Positions 28,206-36,179 of a DNA stretch of 64,000 nucleotides are shown here, piece by piece. The translations under genes were made by a program, and so were the position numbers. The notes below the pieces were generated by a model that saw only the letters and a program-made list of their open reading frames with translations, did not search any database and was not told the DNA's origin. Each line of letters starts with the position of its first letter. Positions within the stretch are counted from its first letter, which is position 1. Source of the stretch: an uncultured Clostridia bacterium (GTDB lineage: Bacteria; Bacillota; Clostridia; Oscillospirales; Ruminococcaceae); contig CANRKB010000003.1 of assembly GCA_947631115.1 (NCBI GenBank), forward strand, positions 62,001-126,000, read 5' to 3'.

Positions 28206-29289
28206 AGAGCATACCCCCTATCAGAAAGACAACTATCGCCACGGCAAGGCATATCGCCGCCGAAACAAGACCGAGCTTCAAGCCGCTTACGGGGAACTGT
28301 CCGAAAGTAAGTCCCGTCTGTCCGTTTATAACGAACGAATAGTCCTTTCCCTTATACTGATAATTCAAGAACCACACGGGAAGCAGCGCGTAAACATACT
28401 GCGCGTTTCGGTAGCTCGTGTTTATCCGAACGGATTCGAGGCTTGAATAATTCACGGCGGTTTTTTTTAGTTCCGCTTCGGAGGCTTCTCTGACGCGCCG
28501 GTCTATTCTCTGAGCCGCTTCTTCTTTCTTTACGTCGTATTTTTCCGCGGGGCAGCCCGACAGATAGGACATTGAAAACGGCTTTATGCCCGTGTAGTTA
28601 AACGGCTCTATGCTCTCCATAAGCCCGTCGTCTATCCTTTTGGAACCGTCGCAGGGAACTCTTATAAACGCAAGCTCCATTTCTCTTTGGACGTCATATT
28701 CTTTCGTGTTCGTATAGCGGTAATTTCCACTGGTCCAGGATCTTACCTTTTTTCCGATAGCTTTTAGGCTTGCGTCGACAAGACCGCTTTTGAGCCAGTA
28801 GGGAACATAAAGCTGGGAAAGGTTGTTTATCTGCGCTTCGGAAGTGAAGTCTTTCGGCAGGAAAAACTTGCCCCTTGTAAAATCATCGAATTTCGCGCGC
28901 GCCTGTTCTTTCGTAACGGCAAAAGGAATGAGTACATCGGGTTTATATTCTCCCGAAAGTCTTCCCGAAAGCACTACGGGCGTATGACAGAAATGACATC
29001 TGGTAGAAGATGTAAGAGAGTCGCATATAACTCCCGCGCCGCAGTTCGGGCAGCTGTAAAGCGCGCTCTGCCCCGAAAATTCCTCCTGTAAAGCCTGGTC
29101 TTCGGTGAGTTCGGGTTCCGCTCCCTCAAGGTCGACTTTTTCATCGCGTTTTCCGAATATATCTTTTATCTCGCTGTCGGTGAAAGTGCTGTCGCAGTAA
29201 AAGCACTTAAACTTTCCCGAATGTGCGTCAAATTCAAGCGCAGCGTTACAGTTAGGGCATTGATATGTAACGGTCTGGACGTTGTCCAT
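28198..29289 (-). CDS. Zinc-ribbon membrane protein (TFIIB-type ribbon)
   Basis: The 363-residue protein has two zinc ribbons in its first 110 residues: CPNCNAALEF...CFYCDST near 10-35 and CPNCGAGVI...CHFCHTPV near 79-103. A soluble middle domain and one C-terminal membrane helix (about 338-360) follow. Such proteins are common in gut Firmicutes next to TPM proteins; no function is established. The C-terminal anchor means the ribbons face the cytoplasm. AAAGGAAG precedes the ATG and the gene is coupled to the TPM gene. Confidence 0.8.
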   Translation of the reverse strand: MDNVQTVTYQCPNCNAALEFDAHSGKFKCFYCDSTFTDSEIKDIFGKRDEKVDLEGAEPELTEDQALQEEFSGQSALYSCPNCGAGVICDSLTSSTRCHFCHTPVVLSGRLSGEYKPDVLIPFAVTKEQARAKFDDFTRGKFFLPKDFTSEAQINNLSQLYVPYWLKSGLVDASLKAIGKKVRSWTSGNYRYTNTKEYDVQREMELAFIRVPCDGSKRIDDGLMESIEPFNYTGIKPFSMSYLSGCPAEKYDVKKEEAAQRIDRRVREASEAELKKTAVNYSSLESVRINTSYRNAQYVYALLPVWFLNYQYKGKDYSFVINGQTGLTFGQFPVSGLKLGLVSAAICLAVAIVVFLIGGMLFG

Positions 29290-29308
29290 TATTCATCTTC
29301 CTTTCGTA

Positions 29309-30010
29309 TTACTTAAGTTCTCCGAGCACCTTTCCGATACTGTCGTTTATGACAAGCTCCGCGCCGCTTACGGATATTTCACTTTTGTTTATCACCACAA
29401 GGTGCTTTCCTCTGAAATATCTCACAAATCCCGCCGCGGGATATACTACGAGCGAAGTTCCGCCGATAATGAGCGTGTCGGCGTTTTCTATTTCGGTTAT
29501 CGCTTTTTCAATATCGGCGCTGTTGAGGCTCTCCTCGTACAATACCACGTCTGGCTTTATCATTCCTCCGCAGTCACAGCGCGGAACGCCCGCAGATTCC
29601 GTGACCGCCGAAAGAGGATAAAATTTTTTGCACCTTGTACAATAGTTTCTATGTACGCTTCCGTGAAGCTCTATAACGTTTTTGCTCCCCGCCATCTGAT
29701 GAAGCCCGTCTATGTTCTGCGTTACGACCGCGGACAATATTCCCTTTTTCTCCCACTCGGCAAGCTTTAAATGCGCGGCGTTCGGCTTTGCATTTTGGAA
29801 TATCATTCTGTCGCGGTAGAACCTGTAAAACTCTTCGGGGTTTTCCGCAAAAAAGCTATGGGAAATTATCTGTTCGGGCGGGAATTTGTACTTCTGATTG
29901 TACAAACCGTCCACGCTTCTGAAATCTGGTATGCCGCTTTCGGTCGAAACGCCCGCGCCTCCGAAAAACACTATTCTCCTGCTGTCGTCGATTATCTGCT
30001 GTAATGTCAT
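29309..30010 (-). CDS. cobB: NAD-dependent protein deacylase, Sir2 family
   Basis: The 233-residue sirtuin has the NAD-binding GAGVSTESGIPDFRS (residues about 20-34), TQNIDGLHQMAG and ELHGS with the catalytic His. A zinc site CTRC...CDCGG and the late VINKSE follow. It removes acyl groups from lysine using NAD. Length and motifs are those of a stand-alone housekeeping deacylase rather than a long defence Sir2. It lies between a DUF6734-like gene (30 bases) and the zinc-ribbon gene (19 bases) in one run. Confidence 0.93.
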   Translation of the reverse strand: MTLQQIIDDSRRIVFFGGAGVSTESGIPDFRSVDGLYNQKYKFPPEQIISHSFFAENPEEFYRFYRDRMIFQNAKPNAAHLKLAEWEKKGILSAVVTQNIDGLHQMAGSKNVIELHGSVHRNYCTRCKKFYPLSAVTESAGVPRCDCGGMIKPDVVLYEESLNSADIEKAITEIENADTLIIGGTSLVVYPAAGFVRYFRGKHLVVINKSEISVSGAELVINDSIGKVLGELK

Positions 30011-30040
30011 AAATCCAACCCCTTTTATAAAAAGTTCAAT

Positions 30041-30868
30041 TTACTTAAGACCTGTTCTTTCTATATTGTCTATAAGATAAGAATATTCCGGGAAATCGCT
30101 CAATATCCTGCTCTTACAGCGGTCGATAAATTCCTTTCTCAGCTCGCTGTCGTCGCGCATAGCCTGCTTTGCACCCCACAGATGAGTATAACCGTCCTGC
30201 GGGAAGAACAGGCTGTCCTTGTCCAGAAGCGTTTTAACGGGCGTGTTCGTATAATCCGCGCACATCGCAAGAAGCCTCTGCTCCGCAAACACCATATATT
30301 TAAGATAGTCGTCACACTGCTTTGCGTTTTTCATAAACGCTATAGCCTGAGAAGTGTAAAACTCCTTGAAGTCATTGTCGGGAATATACAAAAACGCGGT
30401 GTTGAGCGGAAGAACGCTCTCGCTGAAACAAGGAATGATATGGTTTTCCGCACCGAAAAAAGAAAGATCGGGGTAGATTTCCTCCGACAGTTCCTCGCGG
30501 TGCGCCGCGATAATCTCGTCTTTAAATTCGGGAAGTTTCCAAACGATAAAATCCGTGTCTATCATAACCACCGGCGCGTCAGCCTTTTTGAGCGCAAGCA
30601 GCTTCGCCCCTGCCCAGAACATTTTCGGGTCGATGCCGTCTATATCGTCGGAAACATTACAGCTTATACTGTCCCAGACATCTGAAAAGCCTATTCTTTC
30701 ATAATACTCGGCATAAAAGCTGTCGCAGCACATGGTTATTTTCCCGCCAAGTTTTCGCCACTGAAGCGCGGAAAGCGCCGTGCAATACAGGTCGAAGTCC
30801 TCGACAAAAAGCTCTTTTATCCCCTTTGCCCTCGACGGAGCAAACGAAGAAATGTGAATTGCGTTCAT
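30041..30868 (-). CDS. DUF6734-like protein, possible glycosyltransferase fold
   Basis: The 275-residue protein lacks signal or membrane segments. The order of motifs, ALSALQWRKLGGKITMCCDS (about 33-52), FWAGAKLLALKKA (84-96) and VVMIDTDFIVW (98-108), follows what I remember of DUF6734, a GT-A-like family. The DTD could be a metal-binding DxD motif. No sugar or acceptor can be inferred. The ATG follows directly after the stop of the upstream paralog gene (TAAATG), which indicates coupled translation. Confidence 0.6.
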   Translation of the reverse strand: MNAIHISSFAPSRAKGIKELFVEDFDLYCTALSALQWRKLGGKITMCCDSFYAEYYERIGFSDVWDSISCNVSDDIDGIDPKMFWAGAKLLALKKADAPVVMIDTDFIVWKLPEFKDEIIAAHREELSEEIYPDLSFFGAENHIIPCFSESVLPLNTAFLYIPDNDFKEFYTSQAIAFMKNAKQCDDYLKYMVFAEQRLLAMCADYTNTPVKTLLDKDSLFFPQDGYTHLWGAKQAMRDDSELRKEFIDRCKSRILSDFPEYSYLIDNIERTGLK

Positions 30869-31513
30869 TTATCCGTTGTCCTCGCCGATGTCTTTCAGTA
30901 TCATCACAAGCACTCCGCCAAATCCTGCTATTGTAAGCGCTATCCCAGCGATAAGCACGAACATAAAGGGGCTGTACTTGTCGCTTTCTATAACATAAGG
31001 CACCACATAATCTTCGGCGTCTTCCTCGGTAATATCCAGCAGATTTGACACGGAAACTTTCATAAATGACAGCTGTCCCTCGTCAAGCTTTCTGAGTTTT
31101 CCTCTGAAATTCATGGAAGTATGATTTTCGGAGGAAGATGATTCGGTTATTATGCCCTCTGTCTCGCTTCTCATTTGTTCCAAAGCCTCAAGCTCATTGC
31201 TGTCGCCCGAAGAAATACCGATAAACACGGGGGCTTCTTCATCATAAGAATACGGCATGACCATGACATAAGATTCGGAAACGACCTTTTTTACTCCGTT
31301 TGTTTCTTTTTCCTCTATGGCATATTTATCCCATACGCCGTATACAAGCCCTTTTACCGTCATACCCTCTTCGGCGTTTTCCCTCGTAAGCTCGGAAATA
31401 TCCGTAAACTCTCCGAAAACCCCGTTTTCTCCGCATGCTCCTACGACTATCGCCGCTATTCCCAAAAGCAGCGCCGCCGCGAAAGCAATAAAAACCGCAA
31501 TGGTCTTTTTCAT
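30869..31513 (-). CDS. Membrane protein, DUF6709-like, second of tandem pair
   Basis: The 214-residue protein has one membrane helix at each end (about residues 4-26 and 184-206) with an extracellular or lumenal domain of about 155 residues between. The middle carries GMTVKGLVYGVWDKYAIEE, SYVMVMPYSYDEEAPVFIGISS and MNFRGKLRKLDEGQLSFMK. The same positions occur in the upstream neighbour (KIVEGEIYDLFDEFAY, FIALSSRNSSEL, MHFVGRVQKLDKEYLGFFR). It resembles what I recall as DUF6709. AGGAG lies within the end of the upstream gene. Function unknown. Confidence 0.75.
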   Translation of the reverse strand: MKKTIAVFIAFAAALLLGIAAIVVGACGENGVFGEFTDISELTRENAEEGMTVKGLVYGVWDKYAIEEKETNGVKKVVSESYVMVMPYSYDEEAPVFIGISSGDSNELEALEQMRSETEGIITESSSSENHTSMNFRGKLRKLDEGQLSFMKVSVSNLLDITEEDAEDYVVPYVIESDKYSPFMFVLIAGIALTIAGFGGVLVMILKDIGEDNG

Positions 31514-31514
31514 T

Positions 31515-32177
31515 TTATGCTCCTGTTAAACCCTTTCTGATAATAGATAATGCCGTGCCGACAAGTCCTGCAAAAACAAGTATCGCGCCTATTACTATCC
31601 CTATAACAGCGCTGTTCGGATTTGTATAGCTCTCAAGGACATACGGCGCGCAATATTCGTCCAGCCCGCTTCCCGTGACATCAAACATTTCCCCTATGTA
31701 CTCTCTGAAAAAGCCGAGATACTCTTTGTCGAGCTTTTGCACTCTGCCGACAAAATGCATCGTGGTGTAATCATCGAGCAACTCGTCCTCAAAATAATAG
31801 TCGAGCGTTTCGTTTTCGATTTTTTCAAGCGTCCTAAGCTCGCTCGAATTTCTCGAAGACAAAGCGATAAAAAACCATCTTCCCTCGTCCACGGCATATG
31901 TAAGCGGAAGCGCAAAATACCTGTCGGTCGTGCGCTCAGCGCTCGTCTGTATGCCGAGCGTCGTATCATATTCCGCCGTATACGCAAACTCGTCGAACAA
32001 ATCGTATATCTCGCCCTCGACTATCTTTCCGTCATAAAGCTCTGTTTCCGTTATTGTGTCAAGATCGCCGTGGGGCTTATCCCATTCGACCTTTTCACGA
32101 ATACTCGTAAACAAAAAAATTCCGCCCGCAACGATCAATGCGAGAAACACCAACGTCCTGCTGATAAATTTAGCCAT
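31515..32177 (-). CDS. Membrane protein, DUF6709-like, first of tandem pair
   Basis: The 220-residue paralog of the next gene has the same plan: an N-terminal membrane helix (about 6-24), a soluble domain and a C-terminal helix (about 190-211). Identity between the two is low but the order of motifs is clear, so the duplication is old. The gap to its partner is one base. It begins 54 bases after the (F/Y)GS-repeat gene with a good AAAGGGTGG site and no terminator between, so it probably shares that promoter. Possibly the two form a hetero-oligomer; function unknown. Confidence 0.75.
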   Translation of the reverse strand: MAKFISRTLVFLALIVAGGIFLFTSIREKVEWDKPHGDLDTITETELYDGKIVEGEIYDLFDEFAYTAEYDTTLGIQTSAERTTDRYFALPLTYAVDEGRWFFIALSSRNSSELRTLEKIENETLDYYFEDELLDDYTTMHFVGRVQKLDKEYLGFFREYIGEMFDVTGSGLDEYCAPYVLESYTNPNSAVIGIVIGAILVFAGLVGTALSIIRKGLTGA

Positions 32178-32231
32178 AATACCACCCTTTCAAAATTACC
32201 AAAAAATCAACCGCACCATAACCATTATATC

Positions 32232-33083
32232 TCAAATGTTATGTATGCCGTAACCGTAGCCGTTCAGTCTACAGCCGAACACACATTCCATAAGGATCCT
32301 GTCATACTCGTCGCTGTCGGGCGTTGCAATGCGCGACGAAAGAATTGAACGGAATGAACCGGGCAAAATTCCGCTGCCGTATTTAAAATAAACGCCGCTG
32401 CCGAAATAACGCGCACACCGACTGCCGAAGCGGTAAGACCCGAAATTCCTGCCGATCATTTGCAAAAATGAACGGACGCTGCCGTATGAAAAGCTTGTGG
32501 AATAAAACGAGCCGAACCTCGCGAAAAACTGCTCCCATTCCCATTCCCACTCATAGCCGAAACTTCCGTAATAACCGAAGCTGCCGAAATAATTAAAGCT
32601 GCCGAAATATCCGAAACTCCCCGAACGCCTCGAAAAGCCTATTCTCAAAAGCCCCGATGAAAACGTATAGCGCGAAAAGCTCCCTATCCCGCGGGAACCG
32701 CGCGTCATAAACCGAGCGACCGATTTTCCCGACCCGAAAGGCGCCGAACCCAAAGCGGGAAAACGCGCCGAGCCGAACGCCGAGCTTTGTATAATCTGCG
32801 CGCTGCCCGCAGGCAAAGCAGCCTTGACCTCAATGCCGCTTCCGAATGTTTTATATGAAACGGGCTGTCCTCCAAAGACCTTTTCCAGCTTTTCGGAAAG
32901 CTTCGGGTCTTTTGGCGATATTTTTTCAAGTTCCGCGGCGTATTCCTCGCCGTTATGTTCTTTCAGCCACTCGACAAGGCTCCCTGCGGCAAAATAGCCG
33001 CAAAGCGACGCAATATCAAGATTATTGCGAATTTCTTCGGCAGAATAAACTTTTTGTCTGTTCAGCCACAAAGCGCATTTCAT
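32232..33083 (-). CDS. (F/Y)GS-repeat protein of unknown function
   Basis: The 283-residue protein has a short N-terminal module (residues 12-70) with a predicted helical segment LCGYFAAGSLVEWLKEHNGE. From 80 to 245 it is low-complexity sequence rich in Gly, Ser, Phe, Tyr and Arg. Twelve F/Y-GS tripeptides and 18 GS dipeptides occur there, including four successive six-residue units GSF(G/N)Y(F/Y) at 155-177, followed by an alternating Glu-Trp run (178-184). The C-terminal 35 residues are ordinary (DSDEYDRILMECVFGCRLNG). GGAGGT eight bases before the ATG at 33083 sets the start; 14 codons upstream are in frame but would begin at TTG. There is no signal peptide or membrane helix. It could be a structural repeat, a phase-separating protein or a modified-peptide precursor. 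First gene of a seven-gene run. Confidence 0.7.
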   Translation of the reverse strand: MKCALWLNRQKVYSAEEIRNNLDIASLCGYFAAGSLVEWLKEHNGEEYAAELEKISPKDPKLSEKLEKVFGGQPVSYKTFGSGIEVKAALPAGSAQIIQSSAFGSARFPALGSAPFGSGKSVARFMTRGSRGIGSFSRYTFSSGLLRIGFSRRSGSFGYFGSFNYFGSFGYYGSFGYEWEWEWEQFFARFGSFYSTSFSYGSVRSFLQMIGRNFGSYRFGSRCARYFGSGVYFKYGSGILPGSFRSILSSRIATPDSDEYDRILMECVFGCRLNGYGYGIHNI

Positions 33084-33151
33084 ACCGCAACACCTCCGCC
33101 CTGTTATTTCACAAAATGTTGTCAATACATTACATACATATAACCACTATA

Positions 33152-33180
33152 ATTATATCACAAACCGAATTAGTTTTCAA
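33152..33180 (-). promoter_or_regulatory. Sigma-A promoter for the (F/Y)GS-repeat operon
   Basis: TTGAAA (33180-33175) and TATAAT (33157-33152) on the minus strand are exactly 17 bases apart. The leader is about 62 bases. It is preceded by the terminator at 33241-33277, so the operon is insulated from the upstream gene. Confidence 0.8.
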
Positions 33181-33240
33181 CACATTTTTTATAATTATTC
33201 TTACAAATTAAAAAAATCCTCTGTCGGAAGTATACGGTAT

Positions 33241-33277
33241 AAAAAAGTTAAGGTACCCGCAAAGCGGATACCTTAAC
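33241..33277 (-). terminator. Rho-independent terminator after zinc-ribbon propeller gene
   Basis: On the minus strand a 14-pair stem (33277-33264 with 33260-33247, loop of three, one mismatch or wobble) is followed by six T (33246-33241). It lies about 40 bases after the stop at 33315. Confidence 0.9.
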
Positions 33278-33314
33278 CCGGCTATTTACTAAATTTATCT
33301 GCAGTATAACTTTA

Positions 33315-35057
33315 TTAGTCAACAGCGCTTGTCTTTGTAAAGTTCTTGCCGTCGGTGCTGACATAAAGCTCGTCGTCATCTACCGCGTAGAATACCGAAT
33401 AGTTGTTGATCAATAATGAAGTGACGTCGTTCATCTTATTGATCCTAGAGCCTTTAGAACCGCCGCTTGTCGTATAAAGCGTGTCGTCCTTCAAATAGCA
33501 GCAAATGCCGCTTGCGCTTACAACTACGTTGTCAACATCGGAATCGACCTTTGAACTCTTGTTTGATTTTCCGTCGGAGAATACGAGATCGCCCTCGTCG
33601 TTAAGCGCGTAGATCTTTGTAAGATCCGAGTTTGCATAAAATGAACCGGATCTGTAGAGATCATTAACGATCTTTACCGCCTCGGCGTTTACGTTTCTCG
33701 TGTCCCTGACATAAAGGCTGCCGCTTCTTGAATACACGATCTTATTTCCGTCGGAAGAAAGTTTGCAGGACGAAACGTTGCTTGCAAGAGAATCGCTGTT
33801 AAACCCATCGCCCTTGAAAGTAAACTTCTTTACGGAAGAATTTTCATATGCCAGAAAGCTTCTGAAATCATCGAACAGCCCGTCCGTGCCTGCGGGAGTG
33901 ATCGGAATAATACTGTTTTTGCTGATCCTTACAGGCTCGTTGTCTTTAAGGTTCGGAGCGTAATAGTATGATCCGTCGTCAGTAGTGTAAATAAGCTTTT
34001 TGTTGTCCTTTGACATTGAGACGATATTTCCTACGGCCTTTTCAATTCTTACGGAATCGTCCGCCTTTTCGCCCTTTACAACGCGAAGTTCATAACCCGA
34101 ACTGCAATACATAACGGAAGCGTCATCGCTTATAATGCCTACTATCATTTCTTCGCAGAATTTCTTTGCCTTTGAGCCCTTTGAAACATACGAAATATAA
34201 TCGCCGTCCTCGATCTCATTTACAGCTACGGCATTTCCGTTCGGGGAGATAGCGATATTCAAAAGTCTTCCCTCAACGTCGTGAATTTTTGTTTCTTTTC
34301 CGTCCTTGTAAAGGAACACTTCGTCGTCGCAGGCATAAGCTAAAGCGTTCTTGTTTGTTGAAAGCGCGACGCTTTCGATGTCCTCTTTTTCGAGAGTAAA
34401 CTTGTTTCCGCTTATCTCGTAAAGGTCGCCGCCGTAAACGAACACGTCGCCGTTATAGGCATAAGTAACGGATTCGGACAAATACTCAGCGTCGTCGGTG
34501 TTTTTAAGCTCTTTGCCGTCCATGAAAAGCACAAGATCGCCGTCTTCATTTTCCGCCGTATAAAGAGCATGAGGCACTCTGTCAAATAAAGAAGACGACT
34601 TGTTTCCGACGAGATTTGCAAAAATGATAATGCAAACAACTATTATTACTATCAAAGCCGCGCACGCAATAAGTAAGATCGTTTTATTTACTCCCGGAAC
34701 GACCTTCTTTACGGCATCCGTAGCAGAATTCGCGACAGCGTTCGCCTTGTTGAGCGCTTCTTCTCCGACAGCCTTTGCTTTATTTGCTATATCGGCGGCG
34801 GTAATGCCTTTGTCGGCTTCATTCTGAGCTGCTTCCTGATTTACGGCAGCGCTTTCGGTATCTTGGGCATTTACAGGGCTTTCTGTCTTTTCAAGATTTA
34901 CAGGGCTTTCTGTCTTTTCAAGATTTACAGAGCTTTCGGTATTCCCGATATTTGCAGCGTTTTCGGCATTCTCGGCAGCATCGCCGAGCTTTGCTCCGCA
35001 AGCGCCGCAGAACTTAGCGTCATCGCTCAACTGTTCTCCACAATTCGGACAAAACAT
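33315..35057 (-). CDS. Zinc-ribbon membrane protein with propeller-like ectodomain
   Basis: The 580-residue protein begins with a zinc ribbon CPNCGEQL...CGACGAKLG (residues 3-23). A linker contains about three tandem nine-residue repeats (consensus VNLEKTESP, about 43-70). One membrane helix (about 127-149) and an external domain of about 430 residues follow, with repeated short beta-strand units typical of beta-propeller or DUF5050-like sensors. GGAGG sits before the ATG and there is a consensus promoter. It is a single-gene unit with its own terminator. A similar plan (cytoplasmic part, one helix, propeller) recurs at 53774-56101. Function unknown. Confidence 0.75.
   Translation of the reverse strand: MFCPNCGEQLSDDAKFCGACGAKLGDAAENAENAANIGNTESSVNLEKTESPVNLEKTESPVNAQDTESAAVNQEAAQNEADKGITAADIANKAKAVGEEALNKANAVANSATDAVKKVVPGVNKTILLIACAALIVIIVVCIIIFANLVGNKSSSLFDRVPHALYTAENEDGDLVLFMDGKELKNTDDAEYLSESVTYAYNGDVFVYGGDLYEISGNKFTLEKEDIESVALSTNKNALAYACDDEVFLYKDGKETKIHDVEGRLLNIAISPNGNAVAVNEIEDGDYISYVSKGSKAKKFCEEMIVGIISDDASVMYCSSGYELRVVKGEKADDSVRIEKAVGNIVSMSKDNKKLIYTTDDGSYYYAPNLKDNEPVRISKNSIIPITPAGTDGLFDDFRSFLAYENSSVKKFTFKGDGFNSDSLASNVSSCKLSSDGNKIVYSRSGSLYVRDTRNVNAEAVKIVNDLYRSGSFYANSDLTKIYALNDEGDLVFSDGKSNKSSKVDSDVDNVVVSASGICCYLKDDTLYTTSGGSKGSRINKMNDVTSLLINNYSVFYAVDDDELYVSTDGKNFTKTSAVD
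34856..34948 (-). repeat. Tandem 36-base-class repeat encoding the acidic linker
   Basis: Near-identical blocks (plus-strand TTTACAGRGCTTTC followed by TGTCTTTTCAAGA in two of three) repeat within the linker of the zinc-ribbon protein. They encode the VNLEKTESP units. The nucleotide identity implies recent duplication. Confidence 0.7.
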
Positions 35058-35133
35058 AATTTACCTCCACTTATATCCATTTTACTAACCAATTAGCAAC
35101 GCGGACAGCTCATTAAAATCCGCAATCAAATAA

Positions 35134-35162
35134 ATTATACCATAATAAGTTATTTTTGTCAA
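35134..35162 (-). promoter_or_regulatory. Consensus sigma-A promoter for zinc-ribbon propeller gene
   Basis: Perfect TTGACA (35162-35157) and perfect TATAAT (35139-35134) on the minus strand with a 17-base spacer. It predicts strong constitutive expression. Confidence 0.85.
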
Positions 35163-35198
35163 TAGTTTTTATTCATCTTTTAAATTAAGGCTCTGTAC

Positions 35199-35227
35199 TT
35201 GACAATTGTGTAAAAAAGTGATAGAAT
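35199..35227 (+). promoter_or_regulatory. Sigma-A promoter for thi run
   Basis: TTGACA (35199-35204) and TAGAAT (35222-35227) have a 17-base spacer, about 45 bases before the thiE start. The leader is too short for a TPP riboswitch and has no THI-box sequence. Confidence 0.8.
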
Positions 35228-35277
35228 ATAGATGATTATTGCGAAGAAATTATTTGAGTATCGGGAGGCAGGACAGC

Positions 35278-35925
35278 ATGACTTTTTCGGAAAAACAGTT
35301 GCTTCTTTACGCCATAACCGACAGCTCATACACCGCTATGCCCCTTTCAGAGCAAGTCGAACGCGCGCTCTTGGGCGGAGCGACAATTATCCAGCTACGC
35401 GAAAAAAAGCTCGGCGAGGACGGGGTTGTTTCCATAGCAAAAGAGCTTCTGCCGTTATGTCACAAATACGGAGCGCCGCTAATAATAAACGACGATCCGT
35501 TTATCGCACTCAGGAGCGGAGCGGACGGAGTTCACGTCGGACTTTCGGATATGCCCGTAAAAGAGATACGCGAAAAATTCGGAAAAGAGCTTATTGTCGG
35601 AGCGACCGCAAAGACTGTTGAACAGGCAGTTTCAGCAGAACAACAAGGCGCGGATTATATCGGCGTGGGCGCGGTATTCCCCTCTCCGACAAAGAAAAAC
35701 GCTGTCAGAATTACTGCACGGCAGCTTAAAGAAATAACATCTTCGGTAAAGATCCCCGCCGTGGCAATAGGCGGTATAACGGCGCAGAACGCGCTTTCGC
35801 TTGCGGGAAGCGACATAAGCGGGATAGCCGTTGTGTCGGCAATTTTCGGCGCGGAAGACATTGAAGCGTCCGCAAGAGAACTTAACAGAACAGCTTCGGA
35901 GATCGTAAATGAACAAAAAAGATGA
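35278..35925 (+). CDS. thiE: Thiamine phosphate synthase
   Basis: The 215-residue TIM-barrel protein has IIQLREKKLGEDG, LIINDDPFIAL, GADGVHVGLSD, DYIGVGAVFPSPTK and IPAVAIGGI, the phosphate- and metal-binding set of ThiE. It joins HMP-PP and the thiazole phosphate to give thiamine phosphate. GGGAGG nine bases upstream supports the ATG at 35278 rather than in-frame codons from 35239. It overlaps the DUF3781 gene by 17 bases. Confidence 0.94.
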   Translation: MTFSEKQLLLYAITDSSYTAMPLSEQVERALLGGATIIQLREKKLGEDGVVSIAKELLPLCHKYGAPLIINDDPFIALRSGADGVHVGLSDMPVKEIREKFGKELIVGATAKTVEQAVSAEQQGADYIGVGAVFPSPTKKNAVRITARQLKEITSSVKIPAVAIGGITAQNALSLAGSDISGIAVVSAIFGAEDIEASARELNRTASEIVNEQKR

Positions 35926-36148
35926 TTTTATCGTTCTTGATAAGTTACATACAACAAAACTCGGCGAAGAACATATCGGAAAAAATCTTAATTTATCCGA
36001 AAATGCAGAACCCGTTGAATATCTGAAAGAGCGAGCGGGAGGCGAAATATCGCGGGTCGGAAAGAATTTCTATTTTTCTGCAGAAAACGTTTTGATAACG
36101 ATAAACGCGGGAAGTTCAACATTAATTACTGCTCACAGGCAAAAATAA
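35909..36148 (+). CDS. DUF3781 family small protein
   Basis: The 79-residue protein has [20 protein letters not shown] at the N-terminus and a C-terminal [21 protein letters not shown]...LITAHRQK. Both blocks match the DUF3781 family as I remember it. The family has no known activity. It overlaps thiE by 17 bases and is followed by thiD after 31 bases, so it is cotranscribed with thiamine genes; a thiamine-related role is possible but only inferred. The acidic middle is shorter than in some relatives. Confidence 0.75.
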   Translation: MNKKDDFIVLDKLHTTKLGEEHIGKNLNLSENAEPVEYLKERAGGEISRVGKNFYFSAENVLITINAGSSTLITAHRQK

Positions 36149-36179
36149 TATTAAAAATTTGTCAAAGGAAATGGATCTT

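Noticed and set aside
29309..30010. Sir2-based antiphage defence system
   Set aside because: The gene is a short stand-alone deacylase with intact housekeeping motifs and no fused or neighbouring defence effector such as Argonaute, HerA or a long C-terminal domain.
32555..32640. CRISPR-like short repeats
   Set aside because: The 18-base periodicity is within codons for GSF(G/N)Y units, with no spacers and no cas genes.
35058..35278. TPP riboswitch before thiE
   Set aside because: The CTGAGA and ACCTGATCTGG-type cores are absent and the leader is too short.
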